Of a stretch of 64,000 bases of DNA, positions 10,756-21,186 are shown piece by piece. Within the stretch, counting starts at the first letter, position 1; the number at the start of each line of letters is the position of its first letter. The notes beneath the pieces are model-generated. The model worked only from the letters and a program-made list of their open reading frames with translations, was not told the DNA's origin and made no database searches. The DNA comes from Plumapathes pennacea (lineage: Eukaryota > Cnidaria > Anthozoa > Antipatharia > Myriopathidae). The stretch lies in contig OZ038470.1 in assembly GCA_964036295.1 (NCBI GenBank), forward strand, positions 8,771,078 through 8,835,077, read 5' to 3'. The position numbers and the translations under genes are program-made.

Positions 10756-13700
10756 TTAGGCGTTAAGCCGATTCCTGCTCCTAGGAAAAAAGAAAGCTGG
10801 CTGGATTGGTTTATGAATAACTTATTAAGAGTTGGTGAAGGACTTATTAAGATGATTCCGGAAGGTAGGGCAAGGGACGGTGCGAAGAAATTGTTAAGTT
10901 TTATTAAGAAAGATGAGAAGATCATATCTCAACCAAAATCAAATGATCAAGAAGAACAGCCAAATTTCGAGGTAGAAGAGATATTTAGAGGGAAAATTAG
11001 GAACATAAGGATTAGAGGTAAACCAAAAATGGATATTCCAACATTTTTTAACAGAAATCAACAAGAGATATTAGAGAAAATTAAAGAATTTTCGAAACGG
11101 TTTAAGGTTCAGTTTGTGTTGTCGTGCACTTATAGCATGTTTAAAGAGGGTGAGTTTGTAGAGCGATCTATTTATCATCATAGAAGCGGAATTAAGGAGA
11201 TTTATGAAAGCACTGTTTTATGAGACAATGTCACAACTTTTGTTGGAAAAATCAGAGGAATTTGTTCATTTAGGATCTGCTTGGGTTTTTGAGAGGATTG
11301 AATATTTGGTTATTGAAGTTGACGAATTTACACCAATCTGGCGGATCTTATGTAGAACTCTCGAAAAAGATAACTAATCCCGAAAAAGATAACTAATAGT
11401 TATTAATATTCTAAATAATGATAATGAATGTTTTAAGTGGTCTATTTTGAGAGCACTGAATCCAAGGAAAGATAATCCCCATAGAATAGATTCAACATTA
11501 AGGAGTAAGGTTAAGGATTTTAATTGGGAAGGAATTACCCTTCCCGTCGACATTAAGAAAGGTCCAACAATTTTTGAGAAAAATAATCCAGGATATAAGA
11601 TTTGCATAGTTGGATATGATGATGGCCAACGAGGGAGGGGAGGATTCTTTCCATTAAGACCAGTTAAGGATGAGACAGAGTGCGAAGTGGTAGATTTGTT
11701 GCTTTATGAAGGTCATTATTGTTTGATAAATTCATTGTCGAGATTATTGAAGAGCCAATATACGAAACACAGAAATAAGGTAAATGTTTGTAGGAATTAT
11801 TTTAATCATTTTTATGACGGATATTTTGAGAAACATAAGAGTGTTTGTTTTTCAAACGAAGGGTCAACGGCCATAATGCCGCAGGCTAAGGAGGAGACCT
11901 GTGTTGGGTGTAAAGGTTGCGAAAAATGTAAGGACGGAATCATGTGGTCAGCGCCTAAGTGCAAGTTTAAAAGTCATTACAAGAGTTTGAAAGTTCCTTT
12001 TGTTATTTATGCCGACTTTGAGTGTATTACTAAGGAAATAGCAGACGGCAGTTCAATAATGAGTGAGGATGTTAGGAAGAGGTTGATGAAACTTGAGCCG
12101 AGTAATTTTAAGGATTATTCTAAGTTGAAAGGAGGAAAAAAGGCGTCTTTTACGACCAATATACAAGAGTATTTAACGAGCGGATTTTCTTATGTAGTTG
12201 TTTGTTTTGATGAAGACGTGATGAAGACAAAACAAGTGTCTTATACTAGAAAGTGCCCTTAAGAAAACTTGGCCAGAAAGTTTATTTCTATGCTATACAA
12301 AGAGGTTCAATGGATTTATGAAGAGTTTTTGAAGAAACCAAAGGACATTATTTTTAGTAAAGATGATAAGGAGCTTTATCATAGCCAGACTGTTTGTCAC
12401 ATTTGTGACGGGTTTGAGGGTGAGTTTAAAGATGATAGTGCCTCTCATAAAAAGGTTAGAGATCATTTCCATATTAGTGGAAAGTTTAAGGGAGCAGCTC
12501 ATTTAGAGTGTAACTTGAAAGCAAGAGTTTTTTCATAATTTGCAAAATTATGACGTACACTTGTTCGTGAAAGAAATAGCACAAAAAGGATAAAATGTAG
12601 ACTGTATTCCCCTTAACGAGGAAAAGTACATTTCTTTTTCGAAATCTATTAAGGTAGATGAGAAAGAGGCAATTGACAAGAAAGGAAATGTGTTGGTGAA
12701 TGACGATGGAGAGGTGAAGATGAATCCTATTAATATTGAGGCGAGGTTCATAGATAGTTATAAGTTTCTTTTAAAAAGTCTTGACAAGATGGTGAATACT
12801 TTAGAGGGTGAAGAGTTTAAGATCACGTCTAAGTTTTTTAATAGTGATGAACTAAGACTTGTAAAAAGAAAAGGTGTGTTTCCTTATGATTTGTTTAACT
12901 CTTTTAATAAGTTTGACGAGGAAGAGTTACCGCCCAATTGAAATGTCTTATTCTTTATTAAGCGAGAGTGGAATTTCGGAAGAGGATTACAGGCACGCTA
13001 AGGAGGTTTGGAAGACTTTTGAGATGAAAACTTTTAGAGATTATCACAATCTTTACACTAGGACTGACGTGTTACTGTTGACCGACGTTTTTGAAAAGTT
13101 TAGGAGTATGTGTTTAGGCACTTATAAACTTAATCCTTGTCATTATTATACATCGCCAGGCCTAACTTGGGATGCCTTTTTTAAGAGAAGTAGGGCAGAG
13201 CCTGAGTTATTAACTGATTATGATATGTATATGATGTTTGAGAGGGGCATTAGAGGCGGGGTTTCGATGATTACCAAGAGGTATTCTAAGGCAAATAACA
13301 AATACATGAAGAACTTTAAAGAAAACTTGCCGTCAATTTTTATCAAATATTTGGATGCTAATAATCTTTACGGCGCGGCCATGTCTATGAAGATGCCCTA
13401 CTCAGGTTTTAAGTGGGCGTCTATTTATGAAATTGCAGAAATTGAGAGAATTCTCTTGGATGAAAAAAAGTTTACGAAATTGCCACCCTCAATTGTTGAA
13501 GTTGATTTGTCATATCCAAGGGAGTTACACGACTTGCACAATGATTATCCCTTAGCGCCAGAGAAGAGGAAGATAAACAAGGTGACGAAATTAGTTGTAA
13601 CTTTTTACGAAAAGAAGAATTATGTAGTTCATCACACGATGTTAAAGTATTATATTAAGATGGGGTTGAAAGTAACTAAGGTTCACAAGGTCATTACTTT

Positions 13701-14533
13701 CAATGAAAGAGATTTTATGAGGGAGTATATTGACTTTAACACGAAAATGAGAATGGCAGGCAAAACGGAATTTGAGAAGGGATTTTATAAGTTAATGAAT
13801 AATTTTCTTTTTTGGAGAAACTATGGAAAATATTAGAATATTAGGGTTAACATTAATTAATGTTACTAATGAAGAGGGCGTAAGGTTTTTTGTGCTCGAT
13901 TAGTGGCTGCTCACACGGGCAAAACGAAAACCTATTTCAACAAGCCTATTTACCTAGGCATGGCTATTTTAGATCTTAGTAAACTTATTATGTACAAATT
14001 TCACTATGGTTATATTAAGGAGAAATATGAGGACAAAGTGAGGCTCTTATTTACAGATACGGACTCGTTTTGTTATGAGATTGAGACAGAAGACTTTTAT
14101 AAAGATATTTCTCCTGATGTAGAGAAGTATTTTGACACTAGTGCAATGAAGGAGCATAAGAGTGGGATTCCAATTGGTATAAATGAGAAGGTTTTAGCTA
14201 TGTATAAGGATGAGACAAATGCGGTGGAGATTTCAGAAAATGTTGGTTGAGGGTAAAGTTGCATGGAATAGGTTTGAGGAAGAAATGGACATTATTAAGT
14301 GCAAGGGGATTAACAAGAGCGTGGTTATGAAGTCTATTGGGATAAATGACTTGAAATATGTGCTATTCTCAAATGGAGTGCAAATGAGGGAGATGGGTAT
14401 GATTCGATCTTATTACCATGACATAAAAATGCAAAGGGTGAATAAGGTGGCACTTTCTGCGAATGATGATAAGAGGGTTGTTTTAGAAGATAACATTCAT
14501 ACCTTAACTATTGGCCATTATGATATTGAGTGA
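10756..14533 (+). pseudogene. polB: family B DNA polymerase of Polinton, multiply frameshifted
   Basis: The replication polymerase of the element. The pieces in order are an N-terminal region (10756-11223) opening with a PIPAPR motif; an Exo I block with ADFECI at about 12010-12027, preceded by a CVGCKGCEKC cluster (11447-12262); and an HNH/endonuclease-VII-like insert with CHIC and VRDHFHISGKFKGAAH (12269-12538). Then come linker pieces at 12690-12941; the palm motif A YLDANNLYGAAM and a truncated motif B NNFLF (12874-13836); motif C FTDTDS (13903-14250); and the C-terminal domain (14210-14533). At least five frame changes separate these pieces, so no functional enzyme can be made. Catalytic Asp residues survive in motifs A and C. 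The N-terminus is cut by the foldback unit. Confidence 0.92.
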
Positions 14534-14551
14534 ACTTATGGAACTAAGGTA

Positions 14552-14578
14552 AATCTTATATTATTTTAATATAAGATT
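14552..14578. terminator. perfect 12-bp hairpin between convergent polB and integrase
   Basis: AATCTTATATTA (14552-14563), loop TTT, TAATATAAGATT (14567-14578). It sits between the polymerase stop (14533) and the integrase stop (14577-14579), which it overlaps. A termination or 3'-processing role is inferred from position only. Confidence 0.45.
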
Positions 14579-15560
14579 ATTGTTTCAAGACGAATTTTGG
14601 CGGTAACTCGGTGTCTTCTGGTACAATTTGTAATTCTTCTCTGACTAATCCTTTTTTTGGTCCATCAGCTAAATAATACAAAACTGGTTGATTTTTAGAT
14701 ATTATGGGTTTTTTCAACTCAAAAACTTTTGTACTCCATATAGGATCTGTAGCTCTCCTCACACTACCACCTTCTTCTTCACCGGGAGAAAGTAGATATC
14801 TCACTTTTTCGATTGAGTCAAGCCTTTTTTCATCGAACCCAAAAGGCCGCGAATATGTTTTCACTTTTTGTTCAACATTTTTCTCACGATAAGCGTCGAT
14901 GGCTTTTTTGCCAGTCAGTCGAGTGGCGTGGTTGTTGATAGCTTTCACGATGTTTGGCAATCTATTCACCCACTTTGTTGATCTGCCTTCGGTTAAAATT
15001 TTGTCGGCGTATTGTTGACTAAATATTTTTTCTCCCAAGGTTTTGTTTGCTCTCTCGACGAATGCTTGTGCTCTGTGATTAGCAGTTTCTGATCGTTTGA
15101 TGACTACTTTCTTTTCATTCATAAGAATCGTTACAGATCCCATAAATTCTCTTCCCGGATCAACAATCAAAGTTTTTGGCCATTTTAACTTTCTTGAGTA
15201 AATTTTCTTGAAAGCGTTTGACACTTCATCACTTGATTTACTCGTCAAAGCTTCTACATCAACATATCTTGAAGCAATATCAATAACGACTAAAGCATAT
15301 TTGTAGGTTTTTCTTCCAACTTTATCGTGGGAAAGGAATAGTAGATCAGCTTGATGAATTTCGTTTGGTTCTGAAATAATCCAATGTGGTCTTGGAACAT
15401 AATTCGGTGGGGGAAGATAAATTTGCCAAAGCGCCTGTTTTGATAGCCAATCTCTTGCTTCTTCTAGGCTAACTTTACCTTCTGTAGAAAGTTTCTTGAT
15501 TGCGGATAAACCCTTCCAATATCCTTTTGAAAAGTAATAAATCTTTTTCATCTTTTTCAT
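14577..15560 (-). CDS. int: retroviral-like (rve) integrase of Polinton, intact
   Basis: A 327-residue frame starting MKKMKK at 15560. The rve catalytic core carries the DDE triad in QADLLF, IVDPGREF and AQAFVERANKTL, spaced as usual. The N-terminal part is helical, and the C-terminal part (about residues 240-327) is a beta-rich tail with YYLADGPKKGLVREEL, like the SH3/chromo-type end domains of these integrases. It would insert the linear element DNA into the host chromosome. It is divergently placed to the capsid gene, with only 30 bases between start codons. It is the only core gene of the element without a break. A downstream Met at residue 4 is an alternative start. Confidence 0.9.
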   Translation of the reverse strand: MKKMKKIYYFSKGYWKGLSAIKKLSTEGKVSLEEARDWLSKQALWQIYLPPPNYVPRPHWIISEPNEIHQADLLFLSHDKVGRKTYKYALVVIDIASRYVDVEALTSKSSDEVSNAFKKIYSRKLKWPKTLIVDPGREFMGSVTILMNEKKVVIKRSETANHRAQAFVERANKTLGEKIFSQQYADKILTEGRSTKWVNRLPNIVKAINNHATRLTGKKAIDAYREKNVEQKVKTYSRPFGFDEKRLDSIEKVRYLLSPGEEEGGSVRRATDPIWSTKVFELKKPIISKNQPVLYYLADGPKKGLVREELQIVPEDTELPPKFVLKQ

Positions 15561-15590
15561 TTAAAGATTTGTTTTGATGTTTTTAAAATA
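15560..15590. promoter_or_regulatory. 31-bp divergent intergenic region with TTTAAAGAT
   Basis: The gap between the divergent integrase and capsid starts holds TTTAAAGAT at 15560-15568. The same nonamer occurs at 16929-16937 (before the ATPase block) and 18655-18663 (28 bases before an ORF start). A promoter role is a guess from recurrence and position. Confidence 0.3.
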
Positions 15591-16904
15591 ATGTCCTTTA
15601 CAGAGATACTTAATCCGAATAGAAGGCCAAAATTGTCGAAGGCGATGAAAGCAGAGAGAACAGTTCATAGGACGACTTTCATACCATCGTCTGCTAAGAC
15701 TGGAGAAACACTTTATGTTGACGTGCCGAGGTTGTATGAAAACATGGTATTCGTTCCAAAGAGTATGTTTTTGAGGTTTAACGTCAAGATAGAAAAGGGT
15801 GTTGCAAGCAACCACCTTGTTCAAAACGTATCAAGAAACTTAGTGAACCACATGAAAATTTTCTTTGGGGGAAAAACTATTTGTGATACAGACAGATATG
15901 ACATTTTTCATGGGTATCATGATATGTTAACGTGTGAGGAAGATATGAAAAGAGGAATCATGACAAGAAGACAAAAGAAAGATTAGAGCGGCAGAAACTG
16001 GCAATTCTAAGATTATGAAACTCACGAATTTGTCCTACGCTCAGAGGTATCATATTCCCTTATCTCACCCGGTTTTAGACGATCATGGGGTTTATTATCA
16101 AAGTGGGCTGAAGTCACACCTAAGATTTGAGATAAAACTTGCTAATGCGCATGCGATAGTTGTAACTTCAGACAATTCCAAAGGTCATGGATATGAGTTA
16201 ACAGACATAGAATTGGAATACGCAACCACTGAAGATGAAAATTTGGCATTTCAAGCGAGTAGCGTTTAGCAAAGTGGGAGAACTTTTTACTTACTAACTT
16301 TTAAACGTTAGCCTCGAAGGATATTGGTACGGGGGCTGTTTTTAATTTACACGTAAACAAACCAAGAAGTTGTATGAAAGGAATCATGTTATTCTTTATA
16401 AAGAGTTTCGATTTGGGAGAAAGAAAAGCTGAGGAGTTTATTAATCCTCTTGTTAATTACGTAAAGGTTTCTATAAATGGTGTTCCACACAAGTTATTTT
16501 CAGACGGAATTTTACGAGAGGATGTTTGGCCAATGATTTTGAAAAGGTTTGATTATGTCGAGGATCCCTTTAAGGAAATTGACTTTCATAATGGCAAGTT
16601 TGCATTGTGGATTGATTTGAGATCCACACCAGATAATAATCTTCAATTTGCAGTGTTTTCAGAAATGTATTCTGTAGTGTCAGCGGTGCAGTGTTTTCAG
16701 AAATGTATTCTGTAATGTAATATGAATAAAAAAAATGTGTGTTCATGGAGATGGAATTGTGGTTGGAAGATGGTGAGATTAGTTGTTGACGTGGCGGGTG
16801 TTGCTTCTACGACCGTCAATTGTCACATGTTTGTTGTTTCAGATGCAGCAGTTTTCGTTAGTGATGGAGTTGTGAAAGATGTAAGAATTCAGCCATCTTC
16901 ATAA
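15591..16904 (+). pseudogene. MCP: Polinton major capsid protein (double jelly roll), frameshifted
   Basis: Three consecutive frames give one protein of about 430 codons. The N-terminal part (15591-15986) contains NVSRNLVNHMKIFFGGK and TDRYDIFHGYHDM. A middle part (16015-16269) contains HPVLDDHGVYY and ELTDIELEYATT. A third part (16374-16715) contains FINPLVNYVKVSINGVPHKL and KFALWIDLRSTPDNNL. The tail (about 16760-16904) carries VNCHMFVVSDAAVFV. These blocks match what I know of the capsid protein family of cnidarian Polintons, which forms the virion shell. Breaks lie near 15975, 16270-16370 and 16650-16760; the last coincides with a 28-bp tandem duplication. Confidence 0.75.
16649..16714 (+). 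repeat. 28-bp direct duplication inside the capsid gene
   Basis: TGCAGTGTTTTCAGAAATGT plus 8 more bases occurs at 16649-16676 and again at 16687-16714 (offset 38). The insertion brings in a stop codon at about 16713 and separates the DNNL block from the rest of the capsid tail. Confidence 0.85.
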
Positions 16905-16925
16905 AATTTAAAAATATACGATTAA

Positions 16926-17576
16926 GATTTTAAAGATGGAATCATTGCGTTTCATTGCTTAATTACTGGTCCTACTAATTGTGGGAAAACACAATACTTA
17001 GTCGATCTTTTGAGAGGGTCATTTAGACATGTTTTTGACTTTATTGTTTTGATTTGTCCAACTTTCGCAACAAACAAAACTTATGAAGGATTTGCTAATC
17101 TTGACAAATGCTTTTTCGTTATGATGCCAAATGCGAGTGAATCTGAATGTGTTGAAGAGTGTTTGGAGATTTGTGCAGATCTATTTCACGACAACAAAAT
17201 GAGTGATCTCGGAAGACAAACCAAAGTTCTCATAATTCTTGATGATTGTGCAGTGAGTGCAGATGTGAAGAAACGAAGCAGTAAACTCATCGAACTCGCT
17301 TTTAGTGGACGACACTTTGGAATTTCTGTTTGGGTTCTAACTCAACAATTGACTAGCATTGCAAAACCATCCAGAGAAAATCTTGGCTGCGTTATTGCAT
17401 TTCATAATCTAGAATCTGATGGAACAGATTTACTTTTTAAAAAGTTTGGCTCTGGGATTGATAATAATGAAAAGAAAACTATTTGTGAAATACTAAAAAA
17501 TGAAAAACACTCAAGGATTTGTTTTTCTCTTCGTCATCCATTTTCATATCATGTTGAAATTCCACAAACAACCTAA
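16926..17576 (+). CDS. A32/FtsK-HerA-type DNA packaging ATPase
   Basis: The motor that pumps element DNA into the capsid. Walker A is ITGPTNCGKTQYL (GGT...ACA at 16968-16991) and Walker B is VLIILDDCA. A conserved downstream block, GISVWVLTQQLTSIAKPSREN, matches the sensor region of A32-like ATPases. The frame is open from just after a TAA at 16923-16925 through 17576 (about 216 codons, near the family length). I see no in-frame ATG before Walker A, so the true start is lost or non-canonical. It lies 21 bases before the next gene. Confidence 0.82.
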   Translation, partial: DFKDGIIAFHCLITGPTNCGKTQYLVDLLRGSFRHVFDFIVLICPTFATNKTYEGFANLDKCFFVMMPNASESECVEECLEICADLFHDNKMSDLGRQTKVLIILDDCAVSADVKKRSSKLIELAFSGRHFGISVWVLTQQLTSIAKPSRENLGCVIAFHNLESDGTDLLFKKFGSGIDNNEKKTICEILKNEKHSRICFSLRHPFSYHVEIPQTT

Positions 17577-17596
17577 GATTATGTTTTGACAAATAA

Positions 17597-18155
17597 ATGA
17601 CGGAAACTGTAAGAGATTACGTTAATCTTGAAGAGAACGAAACTAAAGAAGAACATAAACCTAAAGCAAAAAGAAAACTAAGACAAAGTAAGAAGAAAGA
17701 ATCACAAAATGAAGCTGAAGAGGTACAAAGTGAAATATCGAGAAAAAGAGATGCGTCTTGCGTCAGTTGCCATGACGGTTGGTTTGGAAGAATATGTAGG
17801 AGAAAACATAAGTGCAGTTGACATTAGAAAGATGAAGGATTCTGATTTAGAATGTTTATTCAAAGTTTATGAAGAAAAATCCGGACAAGAGTTAATGAAA
17901 GGTGGAATGGGAATAGCTGTTGATGGAATTGTTAAGGGACTTTCGTATATCCTTACTTTTGATGACGAAGAGTCTTTGAAGAAAGATTTGTTAAATAGTA
18001 AACAATTAGGAAGAAGAATTGGTAGGTATGCATCAAAAGTCTCAGAGGAATATGGAGACGTCGTAGCTTTTTTGAAAGTTGGCTTGGATGTTGCAAAACA
18101 TGTTGTATTTACAAAAGGTGAGTCAACAACAAATGTTGAAGATGAGAAAAAATAA
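17597..18155 (+). pseudogene. Polinton gene of unknown function, one frameshift
   Basis: Two overlapping frames (17597-17821 and 17709-18155) make one protein of about 185 codons. It has a Lys/Glu-rich charged N-terminus (KRKLRQSKKKESQNE) and a helical C-terminal part with MTVGLEEYVGENISAVDIRK and a Gly-containing segment GGMGIAVDGIVKGLSYIL. The frame changes between about 17720 and 17770. No enzyme motif was recognised. A virion or DNA-associated role is possible from its position after the ATPase. Confidence 0.6.
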
Positions 18156-18170
18156 AGTGTAATTCTTTTT

Positions 18171-18199
18171 TGTTAGCATTTTTCAACAAAATGCTAACA
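18171..18199. terminator. 12-bp intergenic hairpin
   Basis: TGTTAGCATTTT (18171-18182), loop TCAAC, AAAATGCTAACA (18188-18199), 15 bases after the stop of the preceding gene. It is one of five similar hairpins between genes of the element. Confidence 0.4.
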
Positions 18200-18232
18200 T
18201 TATTTAAGAATTTGCTAGCGATTACATAAATA

Positions 18233-18654
18233 ATGTCAGAATCAACAAATAATTTAGATCAAATAACAAGTGTCCCAACCGATCTCGAAAATAAACCTGA
18301 GAAGAAAAAAGATCCTAAGAAAGTCTCCGCTGGTAAAGCCTTGGCAAAAAAGAACAAGGAAGCAAGAGAGGCGCTAAAAAGAGTCAGGATAAGGATAAAG
18401 AAAGGTTTAACTCTTTGAGTGTTTTAGACGTGACTAATGGATTACAAATGACAGCCGGTTTGATAGGTTCTTGTTTCGTGATATATCATGGTTACAGATT
18501 TTTTTACCCACCAAAGGATGAATCAACCGCCGTTGATGCTAAATACGAAATGGTTGTAAAAAGGCCTGTTGAGACAAATCAAGTAGAAGAATCAACCCCA
18601 GTCGAGAAAGCAAAACCAAAACAAGAGGATCAAACAAATATTGATATGGAATGA
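18233..18654 (+). pseudogene. small basic membrane protein gene of Polinton, frameshifted
   Basis: The first frame (18233-18418, 61 residues) is Lys-rich: NKPEKKKDPKKVSAGKALAK and KNKEAREALKR. The second (18415-18654) has one membrane segment, AGLIGSCFVIYHGYRFF, and an acidic, Pro/Gln-rich tail. The second frame has no ATG and overlaps the first by 4 bases, so I read them as one broken gene with the order basic head, membrane anchor, acidic tail. Polintons commonly carry such a small single-anchor protein; function is unknown. Confidence 0.5.
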
Positions 18655-18682
18655 TTTAAAGATTAGTATTTCGTAATTCAAA

Positions 18683-19107
18683 ATGAGTAGTGACAGTAAA
18701 CGTGTTAGTAATGCAAAAGAGGGGGTTGCTCTGGTTGCAATTTCAGCAGGAATTGGTTATCCTGTGAAGAAAGCTTTAAGAAAGGCAGTAACTTCAGATC
18801 CTTCCTCGAGTTTGATGAATGCGGTTGAGTGGACGGGAGTGATGATTGGGGCCATCTACGCGAGAGATTATCTCATAGATCAAGAATTATTCCAACTTAA
18901 GAAAATGAAAATAATTAACAAAATGACGATCATAGGTGTAACATGTATGTGGGTTTTTGCTTGGAAAAAGTCTTATTGATTTATTGGAGACAAACCAGAT
19001 ACCAATTAAGGAATTGAGTGGGGTTATAATAGAGAATACTCATACTTATGACATATCAGGCATTGCGATGACATTTTTTGGTTTCACCGCTGGATTATTG
19101 ATATAAG
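18683..19107 (+). pseudogene. small membrane protein gene of Polinton, one frameshift
   Basis: The main frame (18683-18979) encodes 98 residues with hydrophobic stretches GVALVAISAGIGYP and EWTGVMIGAIYARDYL and a second Met-rich segment. A frame change at about 18952, in a T-run, switches to a frame that reads on to 19107 with NTHTYDISGIAMTFFGFTAG and ends LLI. The full gene would be about 140 codons with two or three membrane segments. No family name known to me. Confidence 0.55.
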
Positions 19108-19119
19108 GAGTTAAAGTTA

Positions 19120-19137
19120 CCATTCTAAAAAGAATGG
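19120..19137. promoter_or_regulatory. hairpin over the start codon of the next gene
   Basis: CCATTCT-AAAA-AGAATGG (19120-19137) includes the ATG of the ORF that begins at 19134. A similar hairpin ends at the ATG of the gene at 19581. Confidence 0.35.
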
Positions 19138-19543
19138 CAACATTTTTAACCGTAGCTATTGGTGCGATATTAAACGCAGGTACGTTTATTGGCGGTAGTT
19201 ACTTGGCAAAGTTTTTGTCGGGCAATGATCAAGACGAAGAAAGAAAGAGACACGATTTGGCTATTGAGAAATACGAAAAAGATTACAACGATTGGAAAGA
19301 AAAAATGGCAAAATAGAACTTTGGAGAGAACAACGAGAAAAAGACAAAGAAAACGCTTCATATAATTTTAGAAGCACAGATGAGGCATTAAAGGCCTATG
19401 CTGAAAGTCATCCGGATGAAAATTTAAAAGAGCCTAATTTCAATGATTATTATTCTCCAAGCAAAGACCAAAAGAATGGAGAGATGATATTCACAGGATT
19501 AACTGTAGCTGGGTTGGCTTATGGCGTCTCAAAAATATATTGA
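19134..19543 (+). pseudogene. membrane-anchored coiled-coil protein gene of Polinton, one frameshift
   Basis: The N-terminal frame (19134-19316) has a membrane segment FLTVAIGAILNAGTFIGGSY and a charged helix (DDQDEERKRHD-like region with YEKDYNDWKEK). The second frame (19292-19543) continues with REQREKDKENASYNFRSTDE, HPDENLKEPNFNDYYSPSK and a C-terminal hydrophobic patch MIFTGLTVAGLAYG. The frames overlap by 25 bases and change at about 19300. The reconstructed length of about 135 codons and the two-anchor layout suggest a minor virion or membrane component; unproven. Confidence 0.55.
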
Positions 19544-19550
19544 CTTAACG

Positions 19551-19581
19551 TTTTCGTATGATGACTAAAATTATACGAAAA
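19551..19581. promoter_or_regulatory. 9-bp hairpin ending at the next start codon
   Basis: TTTTCGTAT (19551-19559), 13-base loop, ATACGAAAA (19573-19581). The 3' arm ends on the A of the ATG of the downstream gene. Confidence 0.4.
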
Positions 19582-20714
19582 TGGCAGAAATAGATCCAGA
19601 TAAGAATCCTTTTGATCCTAGTACACATGATGGGGATGGAGATGAGGATGGAGAAGAAATTCCAATGACAGAGGAACGGAAACTCCTCTAAGTCATCATG
19701 ATCACCACGATACACATGAAACGTCCTTTGTCGGTGATTCAGAAACAGATCTATTATTGCCTGATACTCCAGGAAATAATCAAGAGTCTGAAAATTTCTT
19801 AAAAAAGATACGGCCTGAGGCTAATTTAAGTAAGTTACATTATGATCGAGATCTAATTAATGGTCATTGGGTCTCGTTAACCTCAAAAAATTCTGCAAAA
19901 TTCTTTATAGACGAAGATGGAAATTTATAACCTGAAAAACGAGGAAATAAACCATCTGGAAAACTACTCTCTGCGTTAGGAAAGACATCAATAGAGATCA
20001 TGGATGATAACGATCAAAAATAGACTGGAAAAAGAAAAAGGAAAAAGAACTAAGAGAGGAAAAAGAAAAGAACGACAAGTTGACCAGAGCAATCAAGAAA
20101 TTGACAGACGATAAGGAATCATTGAAAATCGTGTTTCGAGAAGAGACAATTCGATTAAGTTTCTTTAGAATTAGTTGAAAAAGTCGACCTCGCCTGAAGA
20201 TAGGAAAAAGGTAGAAGAAGAAATAGAAAAACAAAGGGCAGAGGCGGTTAAGGCAAGGAAAGAAAACGAGGCGGTAATGAAACGAAACAAAGAAAGGATT
20301 GAAGAGCTTCAAGCAGAAATAAACGATAATCCAGAAGATAGGGAAAGAATTGAAGAACAAGAAAACGAAAGATTAGGAGGACAGAACGAACAAATTTTCG
20401 AAAGACTATCTCTCAAAGAAAAAGTTAAATATATGTTCAAGAAATATGGTTTGTCAGTTGTTGGTGTCTTAGCAGCTGTAGGAACCATAATTGGCGTTAT
20501 CGTATCAAATCTCAAAGCAAAAGGTGTTGGAGATGGACTTAAAGAGATTGGAAAACAGTTGGCTGGGATTCTTCCTGGAATGGTTGGGGCGATAGTTAGC
20601 TTTTTGTTTAGGGCTGCTGGAGAAGCTATTGGTTTCCTCTCGAAACATGCTTGGTTACTGATTCTACTCGTCGTGACTTTTGTTGTTGAGCAATTTAAGA
20701 ATAAGAATAAATAG
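19581..20714 (+). pseudogene. Polinton coiled-coil gene with hydrophobic C-terminal domain, multiply broken
   Basis: A first short frame starts MAEIDPDKNPFDPSTHDGDG and stops at about 19690. Related acidic and His-rich sequence continues in other frames to about 20030. The last frame (20175-20714, 179 residues) has a long charged coiled coil and then a conserved-looking end: KYGLSVVGVLAAVGTIIGVI, GDGLKEIGKQLAGILPGMVG and FLSKHAWLLILLVVTFVVEQ. At least three breaks precede this domain. I recall similar hydrophobic C-termini in other cnidarian Polinton proteins, but no function. Confidence 0.6.
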
Positions 20715-20722
20715 TACTGAAT

Positions 20723-21147
20723 ATGTACCAGATAAACTTATTATTAAGGTTAAAAGCTCATAGGAGAAATAATAAAAATCAGGTTTTTAGTGTAATAGCA
20801 AAGGTAAAACTTGTAAAACAAATCCAAGGAGCAAAATTCCTTGAGGTTATTTCCTGCCCCTACACAACTTCTCCTTTAATCATTCGTTGTGACCTAGTGG
20901 ATGAGAGAGTTCGTTCTTCTCAAACATGAGTGAAGGAGAAAAAGTGTCAGAGAGAGTCAATAATACAGATAAATTCTTGATTGTAGAGAACAGCATACCC
21001 TCTATTAAAGCACCCATAAGTAGCACAAAAAGTCTAATAAATGACTTCGTGATTGAAATTGAACTATTTAGGGATAAAGCCATCTTTAACTATGAATCAC
21101 TTCCAGAGGCATTCGCTCAAATTGCTATTCATCATACAGAAAAATAA
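20723..21147 (+). pseudogene. Polinton small conserved gene, one frameshift
   Basis: Frames 20723-20929 (MYQINLLLRL, AKVKLVKQIQGAKFLE, LIIRCDLVD) and 20926-21147 (IKAPISSTKSLINDFVIEIE, EAFAQIAIHH) form one gene of about 140 codons, starting 8 bases after the preceding stop. Its paralogue at 6702 confirms the reading of the N-terminal part. Function unknown. Confidence 0.6.
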
Positions 21148-21186
21148 GTTAACTTAAGAGAATGTAAAGTGAAAAATAACAAAAAA

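Noticed and set aside
15561..15824. Minus-strand frame opposite the capsid gene
   Set aside because: It overlaps the capsid N-terminus entirely and has no motif; it is a shadow of the real gene.
19170..20515. Phe-rich minus-strand frames opposite Polinton genes
   Set aside because: They are mirror translations of Lys/Glu-rich coding sequence.
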